DNA of 64,000 nucleotides. It comes from Camelus bactrianus (Eukaryota; Chordata; Mammalia; Artiodactyla; Camelidae). A program made the translations under genes and the position numbers. Where the stretch lies: assembly GCF_048773025.1 (NCBI RefSeq), contig NC_133540.1, positions 80,727,501 to 80,791,500 on the forward strand. The letters are read 5' to 3'. Under the pieces are notes generated by a model. It worked only from the letters and a program-made list of their open reading frames with translations. It was not told the origin of the DNA and did not search any database. Below, in pieces: positions 24,541 to 36,201 of this stretch. Each line of letters starts with the position of its first letter. Position 1 is the stretch's first letter.

Positions 24541-27010
24541 TTTACTTACAAATATATTATGCAAGTATTAGTGTAGTGCCAATAAGCTGCATAATGCTCA
24601 TACTGGAAAAACAAAGGAAATTCTCCAAGTTTGTTATACATTCAAGCAATAACAAAAATATATAAAAATAAAGGGATTTTATTTTCAAGTTTTATCTGGT
24701 TGTCAAAAACATCTATTTAATGTTTACATTCTGTAAGTTTTGTCTCTGAGTAATATGATTGTTTTCTTAATAAATTGTCATGTTACCAATATAAAGAGGA
24801 GATTTAAATATCAGACATATGGTTAAATTAGATGTGGCTTAGGGTCTCTTCAAACTCAGATTTCAAGATGACTTTGATTCTTAACAAATGAGAGACTTCA
24901 GAGAAGCTGGTCCAATCACTAATTGCTTAGAACCCTAGATACTTTATAATTTATTTTACAAACTAGGCTACTTCAAGAGTGAAATAAGATGTTTTAATAA
25001 TTATTCTAGGACAACTGGCATAAAGGATACTGTCTAGAGAAAACTGGGATTTTATTCCCCACTGTCTAAAGTGATGGTATTTAAGTTAGTCAACTACTGT
25101 CAACTCTAAGAAAGAGGTGAAAAAATCCTGAAGAGTCTGAAGATAAATTTCTTATATGCACACACTGACACACACAGAGAGAAATGCTGAAAAAATCTTG
25201 GGATTCTACAGTATCTAGAAGGTCTGAGCAGGACACAGTGTTCTTTATTAGACAAAAAATAGGCTAGTCAGAAACGCAGGGAGGAGAGTTACTATCTTAC
25301 TGATCATCTTACTCCTGGCATCTGTTTCATTTAAATCCTTTCATCTATCTCCTTTTTTGCCGAAGATTTCAGTATATACATTTTGGGAAAATAACCCAGT
25401 GGAACTGGACGTTATCATCACAGAGACAAGTGCACAGTGTACAGAAAGATTTTACAAATGAAAATTCTCCATTCAAAAAACACTGATAAACTTACAAAAT
25501 GCTGGAGATTAATGCAACTTGCAATCTATCCAGACTAAACAACAGGAAATGATAATGATAACTGCTTTATAAACTTGTGACCAAGGGAGGATTATCTGGC
25601 TGTTTGTTTTTTTGTGTCCGGGCTTACTCTTCTAATCCCAAAAGAGTTGGTTTAAATTATGCTTAGTAAAGTAGATCTGCTCATTGTGGTCTGCATCTGG
25701 CCACTATTTATACATCACATATTCACTGTAATGCTCTTAAGTCTGACGACTGTTTCTAACAAAGAGTTGCACTACTCTGGCTCACATTCCTGTAGTTCTA
25801 TTCCTGAAGTATTTTGGAGTGCTTTTTTTTTTTTTTTTTTTTTTTTGAGAACAGAAACAACAGATAAACTATTCTTTGAATGATAGGAATCATGTAAATA
25901 ACTTCAAAATCAGAATAAGGAAAGCATATTTCTGAAGGTTGAGAATTTGGGCTACTTTCTGGATATGCTCAGTATGAAAAACTAAATTGCCACTGACTCT
26001 CACATGGATTAAGCAGTTATGAAGAAACTGAGGCTGATAGCCTGTTCTGGCATGAACTGTTGATGCATCAAGGAGTGCAGAGCTTAGCTGAAAGATGGAT
26101 CATAGTGACTGATTACATTTGTATGCATCTGCAAGTGTTCTTAGGGGAATAAACAGGATTTCAGAACAGTAAGGGTTAAAATGTTTACAGATGTTTTCAT
26201 GTATAATCTTTTACCATCTTCTTACGTTTACTTTTGCTTTATATATATTTCTGGTTTAAGAGATCCTACATTCAGTATTTAAAATAGTTGTTTTTTTAAT
26301 ATAGCTTTTGATTTTATGAACATAGTGTCTATATGGAAACAAAAACTTTAAGCTTATTTTGCAAAAAAAATTTTACATGAAGAGAAAAATAGTAGAAAAT
26401 AATACTGTGAGAAAACATCCAAAATGGTATCTTTGTTTGTTACTAGAAAAGGTAACTACAGATCATTTTTTCTTGCTCCTTGCCACATTATGTAGTATAG
26501 TATATCTAAGCCATTTAAGTGAGGAATATAAAATTTATAATCTGAAAAAAGTAATAAAACTTGTAGGCCTAAAAAGTTTAGAAAATTAATTTAGCCTAAT
26601 GTTGACTTGGGTATACCTTTCAAGTTCTTTTAAGGTATTTTTTTTTTTATTTTTAAAATTCAAAATTAAAAAGTATAGAATTGACATATTTCATAATGAT
26701 ATAAAAGTTAACTTGTAATAATGAAATTATATTTTATAAAATGTGTATTTAAACAAGGAATAATTCCAATATTCATATTTGTAGTTGTAGTAAATAGGCA
26801 AAAAAATGTAGATATGGTCACAGGAACATATTTTACATACCAGGAAGTCGTAAAAAATAACTATGGAAATCACAAAGGCCAAAAAAATAAAACAAATTAC
26901 CCAAATAAAAACAAGAAAATATAAGAATGATTCACTGACTATCATTTTGTTTAGACAATATTTAATAGTAACTCATCATAATGACTTAATCATTCATCTC
27001 AAAATTTATA
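24541..27010. other. Unassigned AT-rich DNA
   Basis: No gene or RNA is seen. A 24-base T run lies at 25823-25846 and a short CA-rich patch near 25160-25185. Open frames at 26359-26589 and 26721-26945 are low-complexity Lys/Ile/Phe-rich chance frames. Confidence 0.5.
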
Positions 27011-27085
27011 AAGTCAGTTAATTGAATGTTGAATAGCTGAGATTCAAACCCAGGTATTTTAAATCTACTGCAATATCAGATTTGT
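27011..27085 (-). repeat. Possible MIR fragment
   Basis: The phrase 'gagattcaaacccagg' is the antisense of the MIR core, which itself derives from a tRNA B-box region. Flanking match is weak. Confidence 0.4.
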
Positions 27086-27435
27086 TCTTTCACAATTATA
27101 TGTATTAGAAATGGGCCATGTATTATATACTATGGAGGATAATGAAGTCCAGTTATAAAAACAGGTCAGCTAAAAGTATTAATAAATATTTATACATTTA
27201 TATATATATACAGCTACATCCTACCGTATGAGAATTTATCTTTATATCCACATAGCAACATTGATTTATAGCTATCTTTAGTTATTCATCTACAATATAG
27301 CTGTTAGAGCTTTTATAAAGAATTCAACATAGTCAATCCATTTCCTAATATTTTGATTTATTTTCTCATGGGTTCTAGAAAATGTTTCCCCTTTAATTAT
27401 ATACTAGGCCCTATGACTACAGGGATTTAGTCTTC
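27086..27435. other. Unassigned AT-rich DNA
   Basis: I see nothing beyond a short TA run near 27197-27212. Confidence 0.5.
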
Positions 27436-27604
27436 AGTGATTTTCTTACTGAGGTGTAACTGACATACAACATTATATTGCTTTATGTATACAACAGCGA
27501 TTTGATATTTGTATATATTGTGAAATAATCACCACAATAAGTCTAGTTAACATCCATCACCAAACATAGTTACAATAGTATTTTTTATGATGAGGACTTT
27601 TTAA
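27436..27604 (-). mobile_element. L1M 3' UTR, left piece, antisense
   Basis: This is the 3' end of an L1MA-like element read on the minus strand. It is interrupted by an L1 at 27605-28713 and resumes at 28714. The shared six bases TTTTAA at 27599-27604 and 28714-28719 are the likely duplication. Confidence 0.8.
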
Positions 27605-28713
27605 AATATATTTTTATTGAAGTATAGTCAGTTTATAATGTGTTGATTTCTGGTGTATAGCACAATACTTCAGTCATATAGGAACATACATATATTGATT
27701 TTCCTATTCTTTTTCACCATAAGTTACTACAAGATATTGAATATAGTTCCCTGTACTATACAGTATAAACTTGTTGTTTATCTCTTTTATATATAGTAGT
27801 TAGTATCTGCAAATCTCGAAGACTCAATTTATCCCTTGCTGCCCCTCAACCCCCCACTGGTAACCATAAGTTTGTTTTCTATGTCTGTGAGTATGTTTCT
27901 GTTTCATAAATATGTTTGTCCTTTTTTTAGATTCCACATATAAGTGCTATCATATGGTATTTTTCTTTCTCTTTCTGGCTTACTTCACTCAGAATGACAT
28001 TCTCCAGGTCCATCCATGTTGCTGCAAATGGCATTATTTTATTATTTTTTATGGTTGAGTAGTATTCCATTGTGTAAATATACCACAGCTTCTTCATCCA
28101 GTCATCTGTTGATGGACATTTAGGTTGTTTCCATCTCTTGGCTATTGTAAATAGTGGTGCTGTGAACAATGGGGTGCAGGTGTCTTTTTGAATTAAGGTT
28201 CCCTCCAGATATATACCCAGGAGTGGGATTGCTGGATTATATGGTAAATCTATCTTTAATCTTTTGAGGAATCTCCGTACTGTTTTCGATAATGGCTGCA
28301 CCAGACTACATTCCCACCAACAGTGTAGGAGGGCTCCCTTTTCGCCACACCCTCTCCTTTTATTGTTTGAGGACTTCTGAATGATGGCCACTCTGGTGTG
28401 AGGTGATGTCTCATGGTAGTTTTGATTTGCATTTCTCTGATAATTAGCAGTATTGAGCATTTTTTACATGTGCCTATCGGCCATTTGTAAGTCTTCATTA
28501 GAGAATTGCTTGTTTAGGTCTTCTGCCCATTTGTGGATTGCGTTGTTTGATTTTTTTTCTTATTAAGTTGTATGAGCTGTTTATATATTCTGGAAATCAA
28601 CCCCTTGTCAGTCTCATACTTTGCAAATATTTTCTCCCATTCTGTAGGTGTCTTTTTGTTTTGCTTATGGTTTCCTTTGCTGTGCAAAAGCTTTTAAGTT
28701 TAATTAGGTCCCA
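27605..28713 (-). mobile_element. L1 of an older artiodactyl-type family, antisense
   Basis: This is a 5'-truncated L1 with its 3' end at the left. Its 3' untranslated sequence (27620-27900) differs from that of the young copies at 5111, 36202 and 41597 but matches the copy at 62068-63204, so two 3' families are present in the window. It covers the ORF2 C-terminal domain back to the segment before the cysteine motif. It is inserted in an L1M 3' untranslated region, with TTTTAA shared on both sides. Confidence 0.9.
27927..28460 (-). pseudogene. L1 ORF2p C-terminal fragment
   Basis: A 177-residue open frame with L1 ORF2p C-terminal features: LLHCWWEC, then [18 protein letters not shown], then [13 protein letters not shown] to the normal end. 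The cysteine motif is damaged: the frame reads [11 protein letters not shown] where other copies read CWRGCG, so the first Cys is lost. It belongs to the L1 at 27605-28713. Confidence 0.9.
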
Positions 28714-29022
28714 TTTTAAGATTTACTCTCTTAGCAACTTCCAAAAATGCAGTACAGTATTATTAGCTATAGTTATTATGCTTTGTTACATCCCAATGAC
28801 TTATTTTATAATTTTGTACCTTTGACTTCCTTCACACTTACCTCCCCTCTCCCCCTCAAAACAATTACCCAACTATTCTCAGTATCTATGAGCTTTTTTT
28901 TTTTAGAGTTCATTTATAAGTGGGATCATATGGTGTTTGTCTTTCTCTGATTTATTTTACTTAGCATAATACCCTCAAGCCTCAAGGTCCATCTATGTTG
29001 TTGACATGGCAGGATTTCATTT
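28714..29022 (-). mobile_element. L1M 3' UTR, right piece, antisense
   Basis: This continues the L1MA-like element from 27604. It reaches the end of ORF2 near 28980-29022, where it meets the 3' end of another antisense L1. The element is therefore cut short at its 5' side. Confidence 0.75.
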
Positions 29023-29376
29023 CTTATTATTGAGATATATTTGAAATACAAAATTTTGTTAGTTTTATTTCATAAGAACAACATAATGATTCAATATTTG
29101 TATATATTGTGAAATGATCATCACAGTTTAGGTAGTATTCATCACCATACATGTAGATTTCTTTTTTCTTGTTATGAGAACTGTATTGAATTGTATGAGT
29201 TCTTTATATATTTTAGGTATTAACCACTTTATAGGTAAAAAACTTGCAAATATTCCTTCACCTTCATAGGTTGTCTTTTTAATTCACTGTTGTTTTCCTT
29301 TGCTAGACAGAATCTTTTCAGATTTTCATTGTAGTCCCACTTACTTGCTTTTGTTGCCTTTGCTTTATGTGTCAAA

Positions 29377-29379
<3 letters not shown>

Positions 29380-29410
<31 letters not shown>
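29380..29410. repeat. 31-base A run
   Basis: An uninterrupted A run within antisense L1 ORF2. It appears to have expanded from the short A run that L1 normally has at this place, since L1 sequence continues on both sides. Confidence 0.95.
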
Positions 29411-29413
<3 letters not shown>

Positions 29414-29434
29414 ATTACCAAGACCAATGTCAAG

Positions 29435-29486
29435 AAGTGCTCATGTATATTTTCTTCTAGAAGTGCTCATGTATATTTTCTTCTAG
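29435..29486. repeat. 26-bp exact tandem duplication
   Basis: Two identical 26-bp units, 29435-29460 and 29461-29486, each starting aagtgctcat and ending ttctag. They lie within antisense L1 ORF2 and are a local duplication in this copy, because L1 has one unit. Perfect identity suggests the event is recent relative to the L1. Confidence 0.95.
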
Positions 29487-30270
29487 AAGTTTCCTGGTTT
29501 CAGATCTTATGTTCAGATCTTCAGTGCATTTTGAGGTTTTGTTTATGGTGTGAAATAGTGATCCATATGGCTGTCCAGTTTTCCCAGCACAATTTATTAA
29601 AGAGACCATCCTTTCTCTATTGTATATTCTTGGCTCTTTTATTGAAATTAATTTACCATATATGTGTGGTTTATTTCTGGGTTCCCTATTTGTTTCATGG
29701 ATCCTTTTTAATGTTATTATGACCATACCATACTATTTTGATTAATGTACATTTATAAAATGGTTTAAAATCAAGGTACATGAGGCCTCCAACTTTTTTT
29801 TTTTAATTTTTCCTGAAACTTTCTTTGGCTATTCACAGTCTTTTGTGGTTTTGTATACATTTTATGATTGTTTGTCCTACTTCTGAGAAAAATGCCATTG
29901 GAATTTTGATAGGGATTACACTGAGTATGTAGATTACTGTGCGTAGTAGGAACATTTTAACTGTATTAATTCTTCCAATATATGAGCACAGGATATCTTT
30001 GCGTTTATTTGTGAACAGCATTCTTGTCTTTTTCCTGATCTTAGAGGAAAAGCTTTCAGTTTTGGCTACTGAGATGATGTTAGCTTTAGATTTTGACACA
30101 TATGCCCTTTATTATATTGAAGTACACTCCCCCTATACCCACTTTGTTAAGAGTTTTTATCATAAATGTATGTTGAAATTTGTCATATGCTTTGTCTGAA
30201 TCTTTTGAGATGATCATGTATTTTTTTATCCTTGACTTTGTTAATGTCTTTAGAATCAGTGCTTTAGAAA

Positions 30271-32112
30271 TATTGGTGACAATTATCTATATCACTTAGA
30301 TGAATTTTAAAATCTATTTCAGTCAAATGTTTAGCAATTTTTATCACACATGATTGGTACTAACAAAATAATTAAGATGGTAACCAATCTAAAGTAGAGC
30401 CAAAGAGTGAAATCTGACTTTTCTCATTGCTCTGGTTCCAACATGATATAATATAAGGCCCTTAAATTTATGAAGGTTGTATGGTAACAGTATAAGAAAA
30501 CTTTCCTTTGCTTTGAGATACATATATCTCACATTAAATTCTATTTTATTTGTTTTTATAGTAAATTACATCTGGCTGTGTTAATATAAATTCTGGGGGG
30601 AAAAAAGTGAGTTTCTCAAGTTTTTCCTCTTTTTCAATCCCAATAACTACAGTCATAGAAGGGTGTGATTCTGTTTGTGTGTGAGCATTATAGAGAAACA
30701 TTCAATACAGTATAATTAGAAGTTTAATCAGGTCAGTGGAGTGTGAGCCATTACAAAGGAAGTACAGTTCCTGAGGCAATAGAAATCTTATGTAGAAATG
30801 TACACTTAACTACCTTATTGAAAGTGTTTGGGCTTGCAGTTTACCAAAGGGAAATAGTCAATAGTTTCTATAGCTGCATGTAACTTGATTAGCCAATAAA
30901 CCATATTAAAGTGCATAATAAGCCGTTTTACCATATCCAGTTACCCATTCAAGCCTGCCATCCATAGAGCTGTGCTTAAAAGGACATTTGCAGAATACTG
31001 CAACCATTTCTTTATTGCAGAGTTTCTTTGTTTATGTATCACTACACAAAAGTTAGTAATTAGCAATGGGTCTCAGTTCATTTAACATGAATGAGCAAGA
31101 TCTCAATTCTACTACATTCTATTAGGGTGTAATAGTTCTCTTGACTTCTACCTAGGAATAAGGTATTTTATCCACCACAGTGAAAATGAAAATAACAATG
31201 GCTTCCTTCCTCTTCACGGAAATGCAGAGTAACTTTTACATCAATTTGTATTTATGAATGAAAAAAAGTGAGATTACTTTCATTTATCAGACCCAAACTA
31301 TAGTAAATCATTGCATGAATGTGCACTTTTGGTGGTTTGAGACACAAATTGAAGTCAACAATAATATTTTTGCCTTTTCTTTATGAATAGAAACTTCAAA
31401 CATAAAATAAACATTTCAAATTGCTTTTTCTGTCAACATGCAGGAGGAGAAACAATTTTCTGAAGTTAATAACATTTCTGCAAAGGCTGTGGGGAAATCA
31501 TGCACAGCTAAACTGCATAGGACCGAAGCCTGCTAAACAAAAAACTTTCTGGAACTTCTTTTACAGTTTTTCCTTATTGTTCTATGAGATTTAAAATACT
31601 TTCAAAGAGTAACCAGTTCTTAGAAACTGGATGTCTTATACATCTTAGAGGAGATACTTAAACCATAATTCACCTTTACATCAATCACAGTCAAGAAGTA
31701 AAGAGTTTCTCTGGTATATTTTCTTTGACTCTTTTAGAAACATATGAAAGCTCTGTTATTTTTAATGCGAGTCTTAGTTGATGAAGAAAATCAAAAAAGT
31801 TATAACCCACTAAAATATTAAGACATTCATTTTCTCAATTGTGATGATATTATTGTGATTTTACATAATGGAATTGATTTTTTTTTTTCATATTTAGTAC
31901 TCTTTAAACAAGGAAAAAGTCTTTGGAAAAAATATGATGTGGAATTTTAATATCTTAGAAACAAAAGAACCATATGTCTGAAATCACCTTGCTCTCTAAT
32001 TTCACTCTAGCCAAAAATCACATGGTAGCTGACAGCCACCTTGCTAAGTCTAGCACCTTGTAGTGGGAGAACTAAACATAAAAACTCTCACTTTGGCATC
32101 ACTGGCTTAGGA
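30271..32112. other. Unassigned, apparently single-copy DNA
   Basis: No gene, RNA or clear repeat is seen. The stretch around 30890-31040 and parts of 31300-31560 are non-repetitive and could hold conserved non-coding DNA; this is a guess without comparison. Confidence 0.5.
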
Positions 32113-32438
32113 CAGATGTCAGCAAATGTTTTCTTAAAGGGCCAGAGTACATACTTCAGGCTTTGTGGGCCATATTGTCTTGGGAGCAACTACTCAAATC
32201 TGTTCTTAGAGTGTAAAAACAGCTCTAGATGATACATAAACAAATGAGTAGGGGTGTTTCCCAGTAAAATATTACTTTTATGGACCTGGAAATTTAAATC
32301 TCATTATGTTCACATATCATGAAGTAGACTTCTTTGTTTCATTGTTTCCAACCATTTAAAGATGTAAAAACCACTGTAACTTGCTGGCCATAAGCAGTGG
32401 TCCACTTTGAATTGTGGGTCATAGCTTGCTGATCTCTG
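32113..32438. mobile_element. MER33-like hAT-Charlie DNA transposon
   Basis: This 326-bp non-autonomous DNA transposon begins CAGATGTCAGCAAA and ends GCTTGCTGATCTCTG. These ends are imperfect inverted repeats of the CAGGGGTCGGCAAA type. The interior has the family phrase 'aaagggccag', the region of 'ggctttgtgggccatat' and the matching 3' half. The flanking 8-mers gcttagga (32105-32112) and gcgtaagt (32439-32446) agree at five of eight positions, as expected for a worn hAT 8-bp duplication. The name MER33 is from memory of the consensus and its length of about 324 bp. Confidence 0.75.
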
Positions 32439-34565
32439 GCGTAAGTTATGCCTCTTGTTGTGGCTGGCTAAAATACTTGCTTATATTTCATTTCCCATGT
32501 GGTACAAGCTTCTTGCTTTAATTTTTGATCAATGCTTCCAGTCTCAATCGGACTTTCAGCATTTTCACACATTATTCTTGCTGGATCCTTTAAGCTTTCC
32601 TAACTTCTAAATCTACTTTTTTTCTTTCCTCTTCCTCCTAGCATCTTTTCCTTTGTACTGTTGCCTTTCATAAATCTACAAATAGAAAGCTAACATAATT
32701 TTATAGGCTCCTGCTAAGGTCTGGTCAATTCTCCAGACTATTTTTTTTTCCAATTCTACCTACTTCATTTTGTTCTCCAAGATACAATTTATTATGAATA
32801 CAATGATGGAAATGATGAGTGAAAAGAAACATACAAGGTCTTCACTAGCAGAATAAAGTGAAAAAAAAAAAGTCATGTATCACAAATAATAAGCAGTTTG
32901 CATATTCCCCATTTCACTTAATAGAACAGTGGTTGTGGGTCCCAGTGTCAATGCATATAGACTGAGGTGTTTATTATAACACATGTGTAACAAAATTTCT
33001 GAATATATTCTACCTAATATACATACTCAATCTTCCATGTTCAGAGTGGATGCTTCATTTTTCTATGTGTGTGGAGTGTTTTGTATCATTTCAATTTGTT
33101 CCATTCAAACTCTCTAAGCTTTATATCAGTTGCTAGATCATTTCATGTTATATTTATATGTTAAGGATCAAAGACAAAAATAAATACTCAAGGCTTTAGT
33201 TTTCCTATTAAATTATTACTATGCTCTTAGCTTTCTTAGGAATTAAGTGATAAGGTACAATACAGACTGCTATAGCCCATGGCAATAACAGTTATGCATT
33301 TCTCTCCCTAGAAAATTAGAACAAATGAACATTTTTGTCACATAATATTCTGACTGGCAGAATTATGTAGACTTAGCTACAGCTAAAACATATCTTCTAA
33401 AACTATATCCAGATCCATGTTAACATCTTATTGGCAATTACTTAAACATTCAGTTTCCTCATTCATTGCATGTCAGACAGAATCAAATTGCTAAGTGAAA
33501 TTTAATGGCGCAAAACAACATAAATAGGTGCTGAGGAAAAATGTATTAAACATGGCTGGTAATATATGAAAGTCTAACTGCAAACTATTTGATCAAAAAT
33601 AATTATGACATAAATTGAACCTGATTGAGAAATATAGAATTTATTTAAAATTCTAATTTATTAAAGAAATTTAATAGTGCAAGTGTGTCACAGAAAACAA
33701 GAATAAATGTTTCTTTAATGTTCAACTCTTTGTGGAGTATTATCTCTAACTGCCTGAAAGGATGGATAACACTGTTGCATTTCAAGAGAACAGAAGCAGT
33801 GTTCTCTTGAAGAGGTGTAAAGGAATTGTTCAAGAAAAAGAAAAGAAACATTGATCAGAAAGTTTAGATTTTTTTTTAAAGAGCATGCTAACAAGAGAAG
33901 TCTGAACCAAAAATACGTGAAAAATAAATTCTGGGGAAAATGCTGCTGATAAAAAGGATAACATATTTACCATTCTGTGTATACATTGAGAGTTGTTAGG
34001 TAATCTTTATTTCTGTAATTTTTACAGAATAATGCTAATACCCTCTATCCGTGTGTGGTTTGGCTACCCTGCAGAGGCAGGATAGAGGCCCTTCCCAAAT
34101 TTGCTCCAGATGTTGAGATTCAAAATGCCATATGCACACATATACAGCAAGAAAGTACCAAAAGGTGTATTATTTACATAACAAGGGTTTTCTGGGGAGA
34201 GAAGGGGTGAGCCTCTCAAGCTGAGGTGAATATTACTTGAGAAAGTGGTATAAGGAGACTAGACTTGGGGGTTTTTTTATTGTGCTTAGGCCATGTGCCC
34301 AGAGTTAGCGTTTCTGCTCTCAGCCAGGGTTTTGTATGGTTTGAATCTCCTATCCACACCAAAGAGGGTAACATACAAGCTTTTTCTTAGGTTTCCCAAT
34401 GTGCAGAAAAGGTAAGGTGTAGACTCTTCATTACAACTGGCATACTTAAATGTGAAAAGTAAAATTTTATTATTTTGGAAATATTTTCACTGCTGTTACT
34501 ACTGTGAGATCTGTTAGTTTCTGAAGTAACTATTTTCTAAGAAGTCAAATGAACAGCAGACAATT
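32439..34565. other. Unassigned DNA
   Basis: No gene or RNA is seen. 34040-34450 is richer in GC than its surroundings and has the texture of an old interspersed repeat, but I cannot name a family. 32575-32700 is pyrimidine-rich. Confidence 0.45.
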
Positions 34566-34720
34566 ATGTAGTGACTACTATGTCTTAGGCACTGTACTTA
34601 GGAAAGTTAAATTATTTAACATATTTAAAATACTAATAACCTGTGAGGAACTAATATTATCTGTATTTTTTTTTCTAAGAGAAAACAAGTATATAAAACT
34701 TAGTAACATGTTCAATGACA
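34566..34720 (-). repeat. MIR, antisense
   Basis: The order of features fits an antisense MIR: 'actactatgtcttaggcac', then a patch rich in taat, then 'acttagtaacatgttcaatg', in place of the usual 'gttaagtaacttgcccaagg'. It is worn. Related sequence may continue to about 34800. Confidence 0.6.
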
Positions 34721-35429
34721 TGTGCCCAATGGCACCTGCCCCTGAAGAAATTAATGAAGGAAAAGATTTATACCCAGATAGACTAATGCCAGAATGTGGG
34801 CTTTAATCCACTTACTTACACAGTCTCATTATCTAGAGGCAGGGTATGTGGTTATTTATTTATTTATTAATTTTTTGCTTTTGTTTCTGATAAATGGGAA
34901 AAAAAACCTCAAGAACTCTCACTGTATTCATTTAACAAATATTTACTCTACTACGTGCTTGGTCTTTAGCCAGAGTAATTGTAAGTTAGGATTTTTGTAG
35001 CAATTTAAAATTTTTAAAAATCCCAAATATACTTACATATAATCCTTTTCATGCAGAAACAAAAATATTAATAAAACTACTATTTTTTGTTATTTCATTC
35101 ATTTAAAAATTTGACAGCCAATGAAGCAGTTGGCCTCAAGCAAGGGTTATGAAAACATTTAATCCATTTGACATTGCAACTTTACCATTGCATCTGAAGA
35201 TAAAACTTACCATATATATAAAGATAAGGAATAAAAATATGGTAGAGAAAAATAATGCATTAAATGCAGTGAAATAGTTATAAATAAGAAAATTTCTAAT
35301 ATGGTAAACAGTAGCAATTAAACTTACTAGAGAACAAGAATTCAGAATGTTTCAAAGGATGTTCATTGAGGGGAATGTGTGAAAACAGAAAATAAATCAC
35401 TTAAAATCTTGTTAATATGTCTCTCTATT
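34721..35429. other. Mostly unassigned AT-rich DNA
   Basis: I see no gene. About 34925-34970 resembles a short antisense L2 or MIR 3' end. The rest shows nothing I can name. Confidence 0.4.
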
Positions 35430-36100
35430 AATTAATATGGAGATTAAACAACATGCTATTGAAAAATCAATTGGTCAAAGAATAAATCGGCTCAAAGGGA
35501 AATAAAAAATACTTGAGACAAATGAAATAACACCATACCAAATCTGATGGGATGCAGCAAAAAAAAATTCTACAAGGGAAGGTCAGAGCAATAAATGCCT
35601 ACCTCAAGAAACAAGAAAAGTCTCAAGGAACAAGGAAAAGAAGAACAAATTAAGCCAAAACTTATTTCAGAACAGAAACAGAGACTAAAAAGACTACTGA
35701 GACTATCAACGAAACTAAGAACTGGTTCTTTGAAAAGAAACAAAATTGACTAACCTTATGCAGATTCATCAACAAGAGAAAAGAAAACTCAAGTAAAATC
35801 AAATGAAAGAAAACATTACAACCGACACAATGGAAATACAAAGAATTATAAGGGACTACTATGAACAATTATACACCAATAAATTGGGCAACCAATTTGA
35901 AAGAAGAAAAAATGGATAAATTCCCAGAAACACAGAACCTACTAAGACTGAATCGTGAAGAAACAGAAAATATTAACAGACTGATTACTAGTAAGGAGAT
36001 TGATAGTAATCAAAAACATCTCACAAACAAAATTCCAGGATATAACAGCTTCACTGCTGAACTCTAACAAATATTCAAATACAAAGAACAGATCTCATGG
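35430..36100 (+). mobile_element. Old L1 ORF2 fragment, sense
   Basis: This segment matches L1 ORF2 between the endonuclease and the reverse transcriptase, plus strand. A true-frame remnant at 35861-36067 reads MNNYTPINWATNL, then NRLITSKEIDSNQKHLTNK, as in the region ahead of the RT palm. It is truncated on both sides and old. The next 90 bases, up to the young L1, are unassigned. Confidence 0.8.
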
Positions 36101-36201
36101 ACATCATGTATTTTTACTGAGTTTAGACATGGTCTTCACGGCAGACTTATGTATGATCAGCACGAGAAGGTAAAGCCTTAAAAACAAACAAAATTTCATG
36201 T

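Larger units (their letters stand above)
29023..30270 (-). mobile_element. Second L1M, 3' end and ORF2, antisense
   Basis: A new antisense L1 3' untranslated region begins near 29023 and repeats the pattern seen at 27436. ORF2 C-terminal and thumb sequence follows (29180-30270). It holds a 31-base A run (29380-29410) and an exact 26-bp tandem duplication (29435-29486). The true-frame remnants are at 29457-29726 and 29833-30099 on the minus strand. It ends in the reverse-transcriptase region. Confidence 0.8.

Noticed and set aside
29435-29486. CRISPR-like direct repeats
   Set aside because: Only two adjacent units with no spacer, within an L1 of a mammalian genome.
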